DNA of 16,925 bases from an uncultured Gemmatimonadota bacterium (GCA_946480295.1 CAMLIT010000094.1:1-16925), one strand, 5' to 3'. Positions 1-7,329 are shown, counted from the first letter of the stretch. Program-made: numbers and translations. Notes: a model not told the origin generated them from the sequence alone.

Positions 1-53
<53 letters not shown>

Positions 54-57
54 TGAG

Positions 58-90
58 CCGGCCGGTCCGAGAGGGCCGGCCGGTTGTTTT
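58..90 (+). terminator. intrinsic terminator-like hairpin between two tRNA genes
   Basis: An 11-bp stem pairs CCGGCCGGTCC (58-68) with GGGCCGGCCGG (73-83) around a GAGA loop, with a single G-T wobble. It is followed by TTGTTTT (84-90). It lies five bases after the fMet tRNA end and 18 bases before the next tRNA. A GC-rich stem followed by a T tract is the standard Rho-independent terminator. It could instead act as an RNA-processing hairpin if both tRNAs are on one transcript. Confidence 0.8.
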
Positions 91-108
91 CGGGGATATG
101 GGAAGTGG

Positions 109-182
109 GGCAGGGTAGCTCAGGTGGTTAGAGCACGGCACTCATAATGCCGGGGTCGAGGGTTCGAGTCCCTCCCCTGCTA
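109..182 (+). tRNA. tRNA-Met (CAT anticodon; elongator Met or Ile2)
   Basis: A complete cloverleaf is readable. The acceptor GGCAGGG (109-115) pairs with CCCTGCT (175-181) through one G-T pair at the end. The D arm is GCTC/GAGC (118-134), the anticodon arm CGGCA-CTCATAA-TGCCG (136-152) has CAT at 143-145, the variable loop has five bases, and the T arm is GAGGG-TTCGAGT-CCCTC (158-174). The discriminator is A182 and CCA is not encoded. The anticodon stem lacks the initiator's three G:C pairs, so this is elongator Met or, less likely, the lysidine-modified Ile tRNA; the anticodon alone cannot separate them. Confidence 0.93.
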
Positions 183-822
183 TGTCACGTAAAGGCCGCG
201 AGACCAACGGTTTCGCGGGCTCTTCTCGTCTTGCAGGTGCGGGCGCGGGTCGCACGGTGGGTAGCAACAAGCCCGCGCGCAGGCCGCCGTCTCTCTGGCG
301 TGTTCGGCCGCCAGCGCACTGGCGACGGTCTCCCCGCGTGGCCTTACGCGCCCCCAAGGCGGCTGGGGGATGCGGAGCTCCGCGAGAGTCACCAATTGTC
401 GGCAGGCGCGTGGAAACCCCGCGTCTACCGCTGGACGTGGCGCGTGCCGCAGCAGGACATGATACGTCACCACTCGGTTGGTCTCGAGAGTCCAGGTCGT
501 TCCATCCAGCACCCCAGCGGAGGCCGCGCGCGGGAGCCCGGAGAAATCCAGGACATCCATCACGGCGGAGATGGCCACCACTTGGGTCGTTAACAGCGGC
601 CGGTCCTTGCTTGCCTCGAGGGGACCTAACCACTCCGGACTGTGGTGACGCGCGAATGTGCGCACGTGCACGGAACCTTCGGTACGGTCGAGCTGCACGC
701 GGACCACAGCGGCTGGACGCCACATGGCGCTTGACACCGTGAGGCGGTAAACGTGATCCGCGGGCCGGGCGCCGTCGAGCACGGGCTCCCCGGCCGTGTT
801 CAGCACGGCCGCCGTCATCATG
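180..822 (-). CDS. hypothetical protein, possibly 3'-extended or truncated
   Basis: I do not recognise a named family. The reading frame is open back to a TTG at 878. The first ATG pair is at 822/819, preceded by a GGAG about 13 bases upstream, so 822 is given as the start. The first ~140 residues have a natural amino-acid mix, with segments such as TTWTLETNRVVTYHV and RQLVTLAELRIP, and include a rare TTA-GGT leucine-glycine pair like those in other genes here. After about residue 150 the composition turns to Arg/Ala/Cys/Pro-rich sequence of unconvincing character, and the stop codon is formed by the last three bases of the neighbouring tRNA gene. A genuine gene whose 3' end was lost at the tRNA junction would look like this. 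From 823 to 1119 I see only weak, arginine-rich overlapping frames and no gene I can support. Confidence 0.45.
196..231 (+). terminator. probable terminator downstream of the tRNA
   Basis: CCGCGAGACC (196-205) pairs with GGTTTCGCGG (209-218) around an AAC loop, with one G-T wobble. A pyrimidine-rich tail, TCTTCTCGTCTT, follows. Its position 13 bases after the tRNA end fits a terminator. The tail is mixed C and T rather than a clean T tract, so it is weaker than the hairpin at 58-90. Confidence 0.5.
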
Positions 823-1119
823 AAACGGGAGCCCTCCACGAGACCGAGGCCGGGAAAATACCTTCGCGCGCACCGCAATTCGCGCTCCTAGAGCTGGTCT
901 CTCGCTCTCCGTTCGTGCTCCCGAGCATCCGGCACGGCTCGCACGTCCTCTCGCGACGGCTCGTTCGATGGCGTCGGCATGCGGTCTCTCCCGCTCCGAG
1001 GCGGCGCGCGCCAGTGGCACGAGTCACCGGATTCGCCGCACGATCCCACCCGATGCGGCATGGCGCCGTGTGTGCCAGCGGGGCGCCGCGTCAGCGAGTC
1101 CACCGGTGATGAGCCGCTG

Positions 1120-1260
1120 TCAACGGAGGGGCAGGTGACAGCCACTTCCCCAGCCGAGGAACCCCGCGATCGCGGAGTAGATGACGGAAGTCGTCAGCGC
1201 TTGGCCATAGAGGCGGCCGGCGTACTTCTGTAAGATCTTATAGCTGTAGACGGGTTGCAT
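1120..1260 (-). CDS. small single-helix membrane peptide
   Basis: The frame encodes 46 residues from the ATG at 1260. A GGGGG run on the minus strand, just before the overlapping ATG at 1266, lies six bases from the 1260 ATG, which favours 1260. The peptide has a short polar N-terminus rich in Tyr and Lys (YSYKILQKYAGRLYGQ), then a hydrophobic stretch (about residues 17-35, through ALTTSVIYSAIAGFLGWG) able to span a membrane, and a short tail ending LPLR. It lies about 30 bases after the 1296-1601 frame on the same strand, so the two could be co-transcribed. I recognise no family. Size and layout would suit a small membrane toxin, holin-like or accessory peptide, but nothing in the sequence proves function. 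Confidence 0.45.
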   Translation of the reverse strand: MQPVYSYKILQKYAGRLYGQALTTSVIYSAIAGFLGWGSGCHLPLR

Positions 1261-1295
1261 GATCATCCCCCGTGATCTCATGCGGCTAGGGACGA

Positions 1296-1601
1296 TCAGA
1301 AGCTCGTGAAGCCACGCTGGGCACCGGCGCGCCGCAGTAACTCCAATTGCGGTCTCGCAGTGCGCAAGAAAGTGTGGTTGAGGCGGAAGCTCACCGTGTC
1401 TGCTGGCGACGCGAGACCCAGGAGCGGATGCGCGCTGGCAACGGTCCGGTTCTGCGATCTGCACGATTCCGCGACAGCGGTAAGGTACAGCATATCGAGG
1501 ATCGAAGGCTGACAGGTCCTGGCGTGGATGCCCAGCGCCATCACCAGGTGACTGAGGTACGTCCTCGCCTCCTCGTACGAAACGTGATAGTTTCCCGGCA
1601 C
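1296..1601 (-). CDS. hypothetical 101-residue protein, possibly an interrupted gene
   Basis: From the GTG at 1601 the frame encodes 101 residues of natural composition (VSYEEARTYLSHLVMALGIH, then a Leu- and Arg-containing tail ending RGFTSF), with mostly G or C at third codon positions. There is no ribosome binding site before that GTG. In the same frame upstream lies an ATG at 1637 followed by MYNLLTG, a TAA stop (1614-1616), and FPGL leading straight into the ORF. Either the GTG is a poor start or the gene is broken by a nonsense codon. Transcription is away from the HNH operon at 1672, making the ~70-bp gap a divergent control region. I recognise no family. Confidence 0.5.
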   Translation of the reverse strand: MPGNYHVSYEEARTYLSHLVMALGIHARTCQPSILDMLYLTAVAESCRSQNRTVASAHPLLGLASPADTVSFRLNHTFLRTARPQLELLRRAGAQRGFTSF

Positions 1602-1671
1602 GAGCCCGGGGAATTAGCCCGTCAGAAGATTGTACATGAACGCTTAAGAACGATCTCAGATTCGTCGGTCG

Positions 1672-2610
1672 ATGCGCAAAGCTTACGTTGGCGTCACGGA
1701 CCACGACTGGTTCGAATTCCTGAGCAGCCGCCCAGAGCTGACGGAGGTCAACTTTTGGCAGCCTGGGGGCAAGGTCTTGTTCCGCGCCCTCTCACCCGGC
1801 GACCTGTTCCTCTTCAAGCTCCATAGCCCGAACAACTACATCGTCGGCGGCGGGTTCTTTGCCACCTCGTCGCTGCTTCCCGTGTCCTTGGCCTGGGACA
1901 CGTTCGGGCCAATGAACGGCGTGGCCAGCTACGGAGAGATGCGTCGGCGGATCGAGAAGTATCGCCTCGTGCCGCCCAGTCCCGCTGAGGACTACACGAT
2001 AGGCAACATCGTTCTCGAGCAGACGTTCTTCTTCCGACGCGAGGCTTGGATCCCGGTGCCCGCCGATTTCAAGCTGAACACGGTCCAGGGCAAAACGTAC
2101 GACCTGGATGTCGGCTTGGGACGAGAAATGTGGATGCAACTCGAGGCGAGACTCAGAGCACGTGCGACGGCATCCGTTCAACAGAACGTCGGGGAGGGCG
2201 TGGTCAGTCGGATGTTCTCCGACCCGGTCCTCGCACGCCGACGCCTGGGTCAGGGCGCGTTTCGGGTCTTGGTCACCGACACCTATGGCCGACAGTGTGC
2301 GGTAACGAACGAGCACACGCTGCCCGTCCTGCAGGCGGCGCACATCCGTCCCGTAGCTGACGGCGGCGAGCACCTGGTCACCAATGGGCTACTGCTGCGC
2401 TCCGACGTGCACACGTTGTTCGACCGCGGCTACGTCACGATCACGCCGGAGTACAAGTTCCGCGTGAGCTCGCGTCTAAGGACGGATTGGAAGAACGGAA
2501 AGGTGTACTACCAGCTGGATGGAGCGCGAATTCATCTCCCGGAGGACTCTTCGCACTGGCCGGATCCACAATTGCTCGAGTGGCATTCCGACGCGGTCTT
2601 CCACCCGTGA
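1672..2610 (+). CDS. HNH endonuclease with N-terminal PUA/EVE-like domain
   Basis: The 312-residue protein ends in an HNH_2-type nuclease domain. Around residues 208-255 the order is Cys209, AAHIRP with His224, NGLLLRSD with Asn238, then His247 and FDRGYV, the classical H-N-H metal-binding nuclease fold. Residues ~10-150 (GDLFLFKL, IVGGGFF, IGNIVLEQTFFF, EAWIPVP, VQGKTYD) resemble the PUA/EVE-like module found in front of HNH domains in predicted restriction endonucleases (COG3440-like); such modules can read modified bases. The start is the first ATG after an upstream TAA, with only a weak ribosome binding site. A second, different HNH gene begins 15 bases after its stop, so the two form an operon. 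GC is visibly lower than in flanking genes, suggesting transfer. No methyltransferase is nearby, so a modification-dependent nuclease is more likely than a classical restriction-modification pair. Confidence 0.9.
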   Translation: MRKAYVGVTDHDWFEFLSSRPELTEVNFWQPGGKVLFRALSPGDLFLFKLHSPNNYIVGGGFFATSSLLPVSLAWDTFGPMNGVASYGEMRRRIEKYRLVPPSPAEDYTIGNIVLEQTFFFRREAWIPVPADFKLNTVQGKTYDLDVGLGREMWMQLEARLRARATASVQQNVGEGVVSRMFSDPVLARRRLGQGAFRVLVTDTYGRQCAVTNEHTLPVLQAAHIRPVADGGEHLVTNGLLLRSDVHTLFDRGYVTITPEYKFRVSSRLRTDWKNGKVYYQLDGARIHLPEDSSHWPDPQLLEWHSDAVFHP

Positions 2611-2625
2611 GATCGGCGGTCATCG

Positions 2626-3531
2626 ATGGACTCCTCTCTCGATAACGCCCTGCGTGCGGCAGTGTTCGCGCACGTAAGGCAACTGCGCGACCGATTCGGG
2701 GGGCGCATTCCCGCGTCCGAGCTGAATGCCGGCGTGACCTTCCAGGGCCAGCGAGTCCCGCTGTGGAATTATCAGAAGGGCATCTTCAAACCGGCGATTC
2801 TCGGCCGCGACGGCGCCGCGCTCAGCGTGCAGACGTCGGCCGAGTCGCCGTACGCGGATGCGCACGATCCGGACGCGGGCCACTTCATCTACAAGTACCG
2901 TGGACACGATCCCGACCACCCGGACAATGTCGCGCTCCGTCGCGCCATGTGGGAGCAGCGCCCGTTGCTCTATCTGGTCGCGGTGGACCCAGGTGTGTAC
3001 GAGGCGGTCTGCCCAGTGTACGTGTCGGGTGACGAGCCAAGTCGGCTGCAGTTCAGATTGACTGCAGATCAGGCACTCGCTGTCGTCGGTGAAGGCGATG
3101 CGACAATGCAGGCGATCCGTCGCGAGTATGTCACGCGAGCCGTCATGCAGCGCCTACACCAGTCGCAGTTCCGTCGCGTGGTACTTCGGGCGTACAGTAA
3201 CAGATGCGCGATCTGCCGGCTGCGCCATCTTGAGCTCCTGGATGCGGCGCACATCCTCCCAGACCGCGACGTGCGCGGCGATCCAGTCGTGACGAATGGC
3301 CTCGGTCTATGCAAGATCCATCACTCGGCGTATGATGCGAACATCCTCGGTATCGATCCGGACGCGAGGGTTCACATCCGCGATGACGTGCTGACGGAGA
3401 TCGATGGACCCATGCTGCGTCATGGACTGCAGGAGTTGCACGGCGCGCGTCTCGTCCTGCCTCGCATCCCGAACAGCCGACCGAATCGCGAGTTTCTCGC
3501 GGAGCGTTTCGAGCGATTCCGGGCGCTGTGA
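2626..3531 (+). CDS. HNH endonuclease, second gene of the pair
   Basis: The 301-residue protein is another predicted restriction endonuclease of the COG3440 type, not a copy of its neighbour. The C-terminal nuclease core starts with a CAIC pair (Cys194, Cys197), then AAHILP with His209, NGLGLCKIHHSAYD with Asn224 and His232/His233. The N-terminal ~150 residues (RVPLWNYQKGIFKP, YKYRGHDPDHPDN, RRAMWEQRPLLYL, PVYVSGDEP) match the sensor or specificity region usual in this family, which differs from the PUA/EVE-like part of the upstream protein. It starts 15 bases after the upstream stop, with a weak ribosome binding site. The two leaders resemble each other (CGTCGGTCG before one ATG, CGGCGGTCATCG before the other). 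The pair may act together, one protein sensing and one cutting, or as two independent nucleases; the sequence does not decide. Confidence 0.9.
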   Translation: MDSSLDNALRAAVFAHVRQLRDRFGGRIPASELNAGVTFQGQRVPLWNYQKGIFKPAILGRDGAALSVQTSAESPYADAHDPDAGHFIYKYRGHDPDHPDNVALRRAMWEQRPLLYLVAVDPGVYEAVCPVYVSGDEPSRLQFRLTADQALAVVGEGDATMQAIRREYVTRAVMQRLHQSQFRRVVLRAYSNRCAICRLRHLELLDAAHILPDRDVRGDPVVTNGLGLCKIHHSAYDANILGIDPDARVHIRDDVLTEIDGPMLRHGLQELHGARLVLPRIPNSRPNREFLAERFERFRAL

Positions 3532-3601
3532 GCGAGGTGAGGGCGAGCGCGAGTGCCGGTCATCATCATCGGGCAGAGGCCTCCTTGAAAACGGGTCGCT
3601 A

Positions 3602-3626
3602 GTTAGGGATCTTGACTAACCCTAAC
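3602..3626. promoter_or_regulatory. inverted repeat GTTAGGG-N11-CCCTAAC over the possible fic start
   Basis: GTTAGGG (3602-3608) and CCCTAAC (3620-3626) form perfect 7-bp arms. The right arm belongs to a direct duplication, CTAAC at 3616-3620 and 3622-3626. The TTG that would start the longest fic frame (3612) lies inside the spacer. It could be an operator for autoregulation or an RNA hairpin covering a start codon. The site also belongs to the GTTAGG word that recurs across the window, so it may have no role in fic control. Confidence 0.35.
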
Positions 3627-4889
3627 GGAAGCGCCCACCTTGGTGAGGGATCCGCCGGCTCGGATCGACCTCTCCCGCAATTCATGCCTGGCACTCTCAT
3701 CGAGCGCACCTGGACCTTCGACCCCACCATCAACGCGCCGCCGAAGTACCGGCGCGCGTGCCGCTACCGGGCATTCATGCCGTCCCGGCTGTCGACGCTC
3801 TCCTTCACGCTCGACGGCACGATCGCCGGGCTCGTCTCCGATGCAGAGCACGCGATCCGGGACCTCGACGAGAGTGGCGCGCAAGGTTTGGCTGCCATGG
3901 CGCGCCTGCTGCTCCGGAGCGAGTCGATCGCGTCCTCCAAGATCGAGGGGATGCAACTCGACGTGCGGGAGCTCGCACGGGCCGAAGCGCGCCTGGAAAC
4001 CGGAGGGCGCGCGAGCGCGACGGCGATCGAGGTCCTCGCCAGCGTCGACGCGATGAGCCTTGCGGTCGATGAGGCGGCGCTCGTTCCGAAGTTCGGCGAA
4101 GCGGAGATCCGCGCCATTCACCGCACGCTCATGGAACGCGCGGTGAACCGCCATGTCGCGGGGCATGTGCGCACGGAGCAGAACTGGATCGGCGGCAACG
4201 ACTACAACCCCTGCGGCGCGGATTTCGTCCCTCCGCCTCCCGAGGCCGTGCCGGAACTTCTGCGCGATCTCTGCGAGGCAATCGATGACGACCGCCTTCC
4301 GCCGGTCATCCAGGCAGCACTCGTGCACGCGCAGTTCGAGACGATCCATCCCTTCCATGACGGGAACGGGCGCACTGGTCGCGCGCTGATCCACGTGGTC
4401 CTGCGTCGGCGCGGCCTGGCCACGCGCTTTGTTCCGCCGGTAAGCGTTGCGCTCGCCGTGTCCAGGGATCGCTACATCGCCGGACTCACGAGCTTCCGCG
4501 AAGCCGGCGTCGCAGGCTGGATCGAGTTCTTCGCGAGCGCCGCCGCGCGAGCCGCGAGATTGGCCGAGGCGTACGTCGCAGCGCTCGGCGAACTTCGGCA
4601 GAGGTGGCGCGAGCAGCTGGCATCTCTGCCGACTCCACCCAGGAGGGATGCCGCCGCGTGGCTCCTGATCGACATCCTTCCTGCGCATCCGACGATAAGT
4701 GCCGGCGTTGCCGCGGAAGGGATCCGCCGATCCAAGCCGCAGGTCTATCAGGCGATGGATCAGCTCGGCGCGGCCGGCATTCTCGTCCCCCTGTCCGGAT
4801 CGAAACGGAATCGTGTGTGGGAACCGGTCGGCCTCCTCGACCTGATCGCGCAATTGGAGAGCGGGGAACTGCCACCCCGCGGCGGATGA
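3612..4889 (+). CDS. Fic family protein (predicted AMP-transferase) with winged helix
   Basis: This Fic protein would transfer AMP from ATP to target protein hydroxyls. The full active-site motif HPFHDGNGRTGR is at residues 246-257 of the longest frame, counted from the TTG at 3612. The regulatory motif SSKIEG (108-113) matches the [S/T]xxxE[G/N] inhibitory helix placed before the Fic core (class II), so activity should be self-inhibited. The flap region TEQNWIGG is at 188-195. The C-terminus (about 345-418, PTISAGVAAEGIRRSKPQVY) is a winged helix typical of DNA-binding Fic proteins. An ATG at 3684, just before the conserved TLIERTWTFDP, is an alternative start, giving 401 residues. It lies 80 bases after the HNH pair and may be an independent stress or defence gene. 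The length is normal and all key residues are present. Confidence 0.93.
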   Translation: MTNPNGSAHLGEGSAGSDRPLPQFMPGTLIERTWTFDPTINAPPKYRRACRYRAFMPSRLSTLSFTLDGTIAGLVSDAEHAIRDLDESGAQGLAAMARLLLRSESIASSKIEGMQLDVRELARAEARLETGGRASATAIEVLASVDAMSLAVDEAALVPKFGEAEIRAIHRTLMERAVNRHVAGHVRTEQNWIGGNDYNPCGADFVPPPPEAVPELLRDLCEAIDDDRLPPVIQAALVHAQFETIHPFHDGNGRTGRALIHVVLRRRGLATRFVPPVSVALAVSRDRYIAGLTSFREAGVAGWIEFFASAAARAARLAEAYVAALGELRQRWREQLASLPTPPRRDAAAWLLIDILPAHPTISAGVAAEGIRRSKPQVYQAMDQLGAAGILVPLSGSKRNRVWEPVGLLDLIAQLESGELPPRGG

Positions 4890-4919
4890 GAGACTCTCGT
4901 GTCGGCGGTCGGTCTCGGA

Positions 4920-4928
4920 TGCTATCCT
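4920..4928 (+). promoter_or_regulatory. candidate extended -10 element before the DinB-like gene
   Basis: TGCTATCCT is a TGN-extended -10 with TATCCT matching TATAAT at four of six positions. Transcription would begin near 4935, leaving a short leader before the ATGs at 4953 and 4977 and ruling out the GTG at 4899. No good -35 is visible, which is usual for extended -10 promoters. The call rests on one motif. Confidence 0.35.
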
Positions 4929-4952
4929 CATCGAATTCCGTCCTCGCTCGCG

Positions 4953-5537
4953 ATGACCCAGACTCACAGACCTGCCATGACCGCCCTCCCCGACAACACC
5001 GCACCGCGCCCCGCTACCCCGTTCGACGGCCTCCACATCACCGACCTGCTCTACCCGGACCTCGACCGAGAGCTGGAGAGCACCCGCCGCGTCCTCGAGC
5101 GCTTCCCGGAAGGCCAGGGCGACTGGCGCCCGCACGCGAAGTCGCGCACGATCGCCGAGCTCGCGACGCACGTCGCCGGGATCCCGGGCCTCGGCGCCGC
5201 GATCCTCGAGACGGAGGAGCTGGACCTCGCCAAGCGCACGCCGCCGACGCCTGCCGCGACGAAGGCCGAGCTGCTGGCGACGTTCGATGCCGGCGCCGCG
5301 AAGCTCCGCGAGGCGCTGGCGCGCTCGACGCCGGAATCGCTCGCGCGCGAGTGGACGATGCGCGCGGGATCGCACGTGCTCCAGCGCGCGCCGCGTCGGG
5401 TCCTGCTGCGCGTCGTCACGATCAGCCACGTCGTCCACCATCGCGCGCAGCTCGGCGTCTACTACCGGCTGCTCGGGGTGCCGGTGCCGAGCGTGTACGG
5501 CCCGACGGCGGACGAGCCGATCGGTGGCGGGCGTTAG
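4953..5537 (+). CDS. DinB family protein
   Basis: The protein has the shape of the DinB/YfiT four-helix bundle, a family of predicted metal-dependent enzymes, some of which act in thiol transfer. Visible marks are YPDLDRELESTRRVLERFP, the DWRPH segment, the first metal-binding His in LATHVAGIPG, and the C-terminal HHRAQLGVYYRLLGVPVP-YGPTADE, a close match to DinB proteins of Gemmatimonadota-like genomes as I recall them. The likely start is the ATG at 4953 (194 residues) or 4977 (186 residues); neither has a ribosome binding site, and an extended -10 sits at 4920. The stop is a TAG inside the word GTTAGGCG. The substrate is unknown. Confidence 0.85.
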   Translation: MTQTHRPAMTALPDNTAPRPATPFDGLHITDLLYPDLDRELESTRRVLERFPEGQGDWRPHAKSRTIAELATHVAGIPGLGAAILETEELDLAKRTPPTPAATKAELLATFDAGAAKLREALARSTPESLAREWTMRAGSHVLQRAPRRVLLRVVTISHVVHHRAQLGVYYRLLGVPVPSVYGPTADEPIGGGR

Positions 5538-5594
5538 GCGCGCTGGCGAGGGGCGTCACCCACGCGGCCACGCCTGAGGAGGAGATCCGCGCGC

Positions 5595-6422
5595 ATGGCA
5601 CGCCGCTCGGCGATGCTCGCCCTCGCGTTCGCAGCATGGTGCGTGTTCGTGGCCGCTTGCGTGCCGCTGCCGATCCCGCACACGGAGCTGAAGACGCCGG
5701 TCATTCGCGGCACCATCACCCGGGACGATGGCCTCCCCGCGGCGGGCCGGGTCGTCGCGGCGAGGGAAACCGGCTGGCACGCGAGCTGTCGCGCGCCGCG
5801 TGCCCGCACGACGACGGACTCGCTCGGCAGGTTCGAGCTGCCACAGGCGTCGGTGCGGGAGAAGGTCTTCTGGCTCCCCCTGCTGCCGATCGACAAGTTC
5901 GATCTCACGGGCTTCCTCGCCTGCGAGATGCCTGGCGATGGGGCTGTGGCGCTTCCGCTGGCGTCATCGGACGAGATGAGGGGATCGGTGCGCGGCACGG
6001 CGGTGTCGTGTCTCGAGTGGTCGTGGCTCGACTCGCTGCGCCTCACCTGTGAGAGCGATCGGGAGGGCCCGGCGGAGCGGAGGATCTTCACGGGCGGTGA
6101 ATGGTCGGACTCGACCGGCCGCGGGACGTATCGGGTCATCCTCCGCGACGAGGCGCACTGCTACGACGGGTGGCGGTCGTTCGTCGCGGGGGAGCGCGTG
6201 TTCGTGCAGTGGCTCGCCGACGGCCCGGGCGTACCGCATCCGGTCCGCGCGACGGCGGAGCTGAACGGCGACGACGGACGCTGCGTCCCCGACGGCGCGA
6301 TCGCGTTCGCCCGCGTCGCGAACGGGACGGTGGTGCACCTGCTTTCCCGGTACGGCCATCCGCTCGACTGGGTGGTCGGCGCGCCGCGCACGGCGAACGT
6401 CCGGGCGGCCGTGCGGCGGTGA
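5595..6422 (+). CDS. secreted lipoprotein with carboxypeptidase-regulatory-like domain
   Basis: The 275-residue protein begins with Arg-Arg and a hydrophobic helix ending in the lipobox VAAC, so Cys22 should be lipidated after cleavage by signal peptidase II and the protein anchored in a membrane. A purine-rich GAGGAGGAG about 10 bases upstream supports the ATG. After the signal comes TPVIRGTITRDDGLPAAGRV ... TTDSLGRFELP (about residues 35-82), the beta-sandwich pattern of carboxypeptidase-regulatory-like domains found in envelope proteins. The rest, with several Cys residues and Trp-rich segments, matches nothing I know. It follows the DinB-like gene by 57 bases on the same strand. Its role is unknown. 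Confidence 0.75.
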   Translation: MARRSAMLALAFAAWCVFVAACVPLPIPHTELKTPVIRGTITRDDGLPAAGRVVAARETGWHASCRAPRARTTTDSLGRFELPQASVREKVFWLPLLPIDKFDLTGFLACEMPGDGAVALPLASSDEMRGSVRGTAVSCLEWSWLDSLRLTCESDREGPAERRIFTGGEWSDSTGRGTYRVILRDEAHCYDGWRSFVAGERVFVQWLADGPGVPHPVRATAELNGDDGRCVPDGAIAFARVANGTVVHLLSRYGHPLDWVVGAPRTANVRAAVRR

Positions 6423-6505
6423 CGGGTGGGTCTGCCGGACACTGGAACCGATCGCCCGCACGGGACGTACGTCTGGGCATCCGGTCGCCCCAGCAGGAGG
6501 GCTCC

Positions 6506-6856
6506 ATGGACGACGCGCTGCCGCTCTTTGCCCTGGCCACTGCCGTCTGCAGCTTCGGCTTCGTCGCCTGGATCCTCGGCCACTTCTGGCTCCGCGCGCG
6601 GGAGCTGGAGCGCCGTTCGGGCTCCGCGGGGCTCGACGAGCCCAGCGCGTCGGTCGCCGAGGTGCTCGCGCGCATGGAGGCGCGGCTCGCGCGGCTCGAG
6701 GAGTCGGTCGACGCGACCGCGATCGAGGTGGAGCGGATCGCCGAGGCGCAGCGATTCGCGGCGCGCCGATTGTCGGCCGAGGGCGGCGCGCCTGACGAGG
6801 GCAGTGCGGCCGCGCGCCTGCTGCCCGCCTCGCCGCCGGGCGCGAAGCGGTCGTGA
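6506..6856 (+). CDS. small membrane-anchored coiled-coil protein
   Basis: A perfect AGGAGG at 6495-6500, five bases before the ATG, fixes the start; upstream sequence in the same frame is arginine-rich shadow. The 116-residue product has one N-terminal membrane helix (about 6-28, PLFALATAVCSFGFVAWILG), then a charged heptad-like helix (about 48-88, SVAEVLARMEARLARLEE and following) expected to form a coiled coil, and an Ala/Pro-rich tail. This layout is common in small inner-membrane proteins of unknown role. Its last bases overlap the start of the acetyltransferase (GTGA), so the two are probably translated together. Confidence 0.75.
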   Translation: MDDALPLFALATAVCSFGFVAWILGHFWLRARELERRSGSAGLDEPSASVAEVLARMEARLARLEESVDATAIEVERIAEAQRFAARRLSAEGGAPDEGSAAARLLPASPPGAKRS

Positions 6857-7323
6857 CGACGCCGGGCGCGATCACGTACCGCGCCGCGGAGCTGAGCGAC
6901 GTCCCGCGGCTGGTGCAGCTCCCGCGCGCCGGCGAGGCGGGGGGCGATCCGCGGATGCTGCAGTACCTGGCGGGGGAGCATCACCCGCAGCACGCGCTCG
7001 CGCCGCGCGGCCTCTGGCTCGCCGAGGTGGCGGGGACGGCGGTCGGCTACGTCGCCGGCCACCTCACGGAGCGCTTCGGGTGCGAGGGCGAGCTGCAGTG
7101 GATCTACGTGACGCCCGATTTCCGGCGCGCGGGGGTCGGGTCGAGCCTCCTCCGGCTGGTCGCGGAGTGGTTCGTCGAGCACGGCGCGCACCGCGTCTGT
7201 GTCGACGTCGGCGACGACGCGGCGCGGCCGTTCTATCGGCGGCACGGGGCGGTGGAGCTGCTCCCGCACTGGCTGGTGTGGAGCGACATCGGCGTCGTCA
7301 TGCGGTCGGCGCCGACGGGGTGA
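6853..7323 (+). CDS. GNAT family N-acetyltransferase
   Basis: The 156-residue protein has the single-domain GNAT fold that moves an acetyl group from acetyl-CoA to an amine. The N-terminal strand and helix is ITYRAAELSDVPRLVQL. The central LQWIYVTPDFRRAGVGSSLL (81-100) holds the acetyl-CoA pyrophosphate loop R-R-x-G-x-G/S, and the C-terminal ARPFYRRHGAVEL (124-136) is the usual tyrosine-containing helix. The GTG start overlaps the stop of the preceding gene by four bases, so it should be co-translated with the coiled-coil membrane protein. It converges on the UPF0182 gene, with only six bases between stops. The substrate cannot be told. Confidence 0.88.
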   Translation: MTTPGAITYRAAELSDVPRLVQLPRAGEAGGDPRMLQYLAGEHHPQHALAPRGLWLAEVAGTAVGYVAGHLTERFGCEGELQWIYVTPDFRRAGVGSSLLRLVAEWFVEHGAHRVCVDVGDDAARPFYRRHGAVELLPHWLVWSDIGVVMRSAPTG

Positions 7324-7329
7324 CGCTCC

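Noticed and set aside
163..182. Possible attachment site: tRNA 3' end duplicated downstream
   Set aside because: I looked for a second copy of the T-arm and acceptor sequence in the rest of the window and saw none, and no integrase gene is present.
147..742. Plus-strand frames starting within or just after the tRNA
   Set aside because: They begin inside the tRNA gene, are Arg/Gly/Pro-rich and oppose a minus-strand frame of more natural composition.
888..1145. 85-residue minus-strand frame
   Set aside because: It starts within the end of the small membrane peptide gene and becomes Arg/Glu/Pro-rich with no motif; no ribosome binding site.
4888..4898. GAGAGACTCTC palindrome after fic as a terminator
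   Set aside because: The arms are five bases around one base, with no T tract; too short to fold as a terminator.
3603..5441. 612-residue minus-strand frame over fic and the DinB-like gene
   Set aside because: It spans two recognised plus-strand genes and the gap between them and is Arg/Glu/Ala-rich with no domain.
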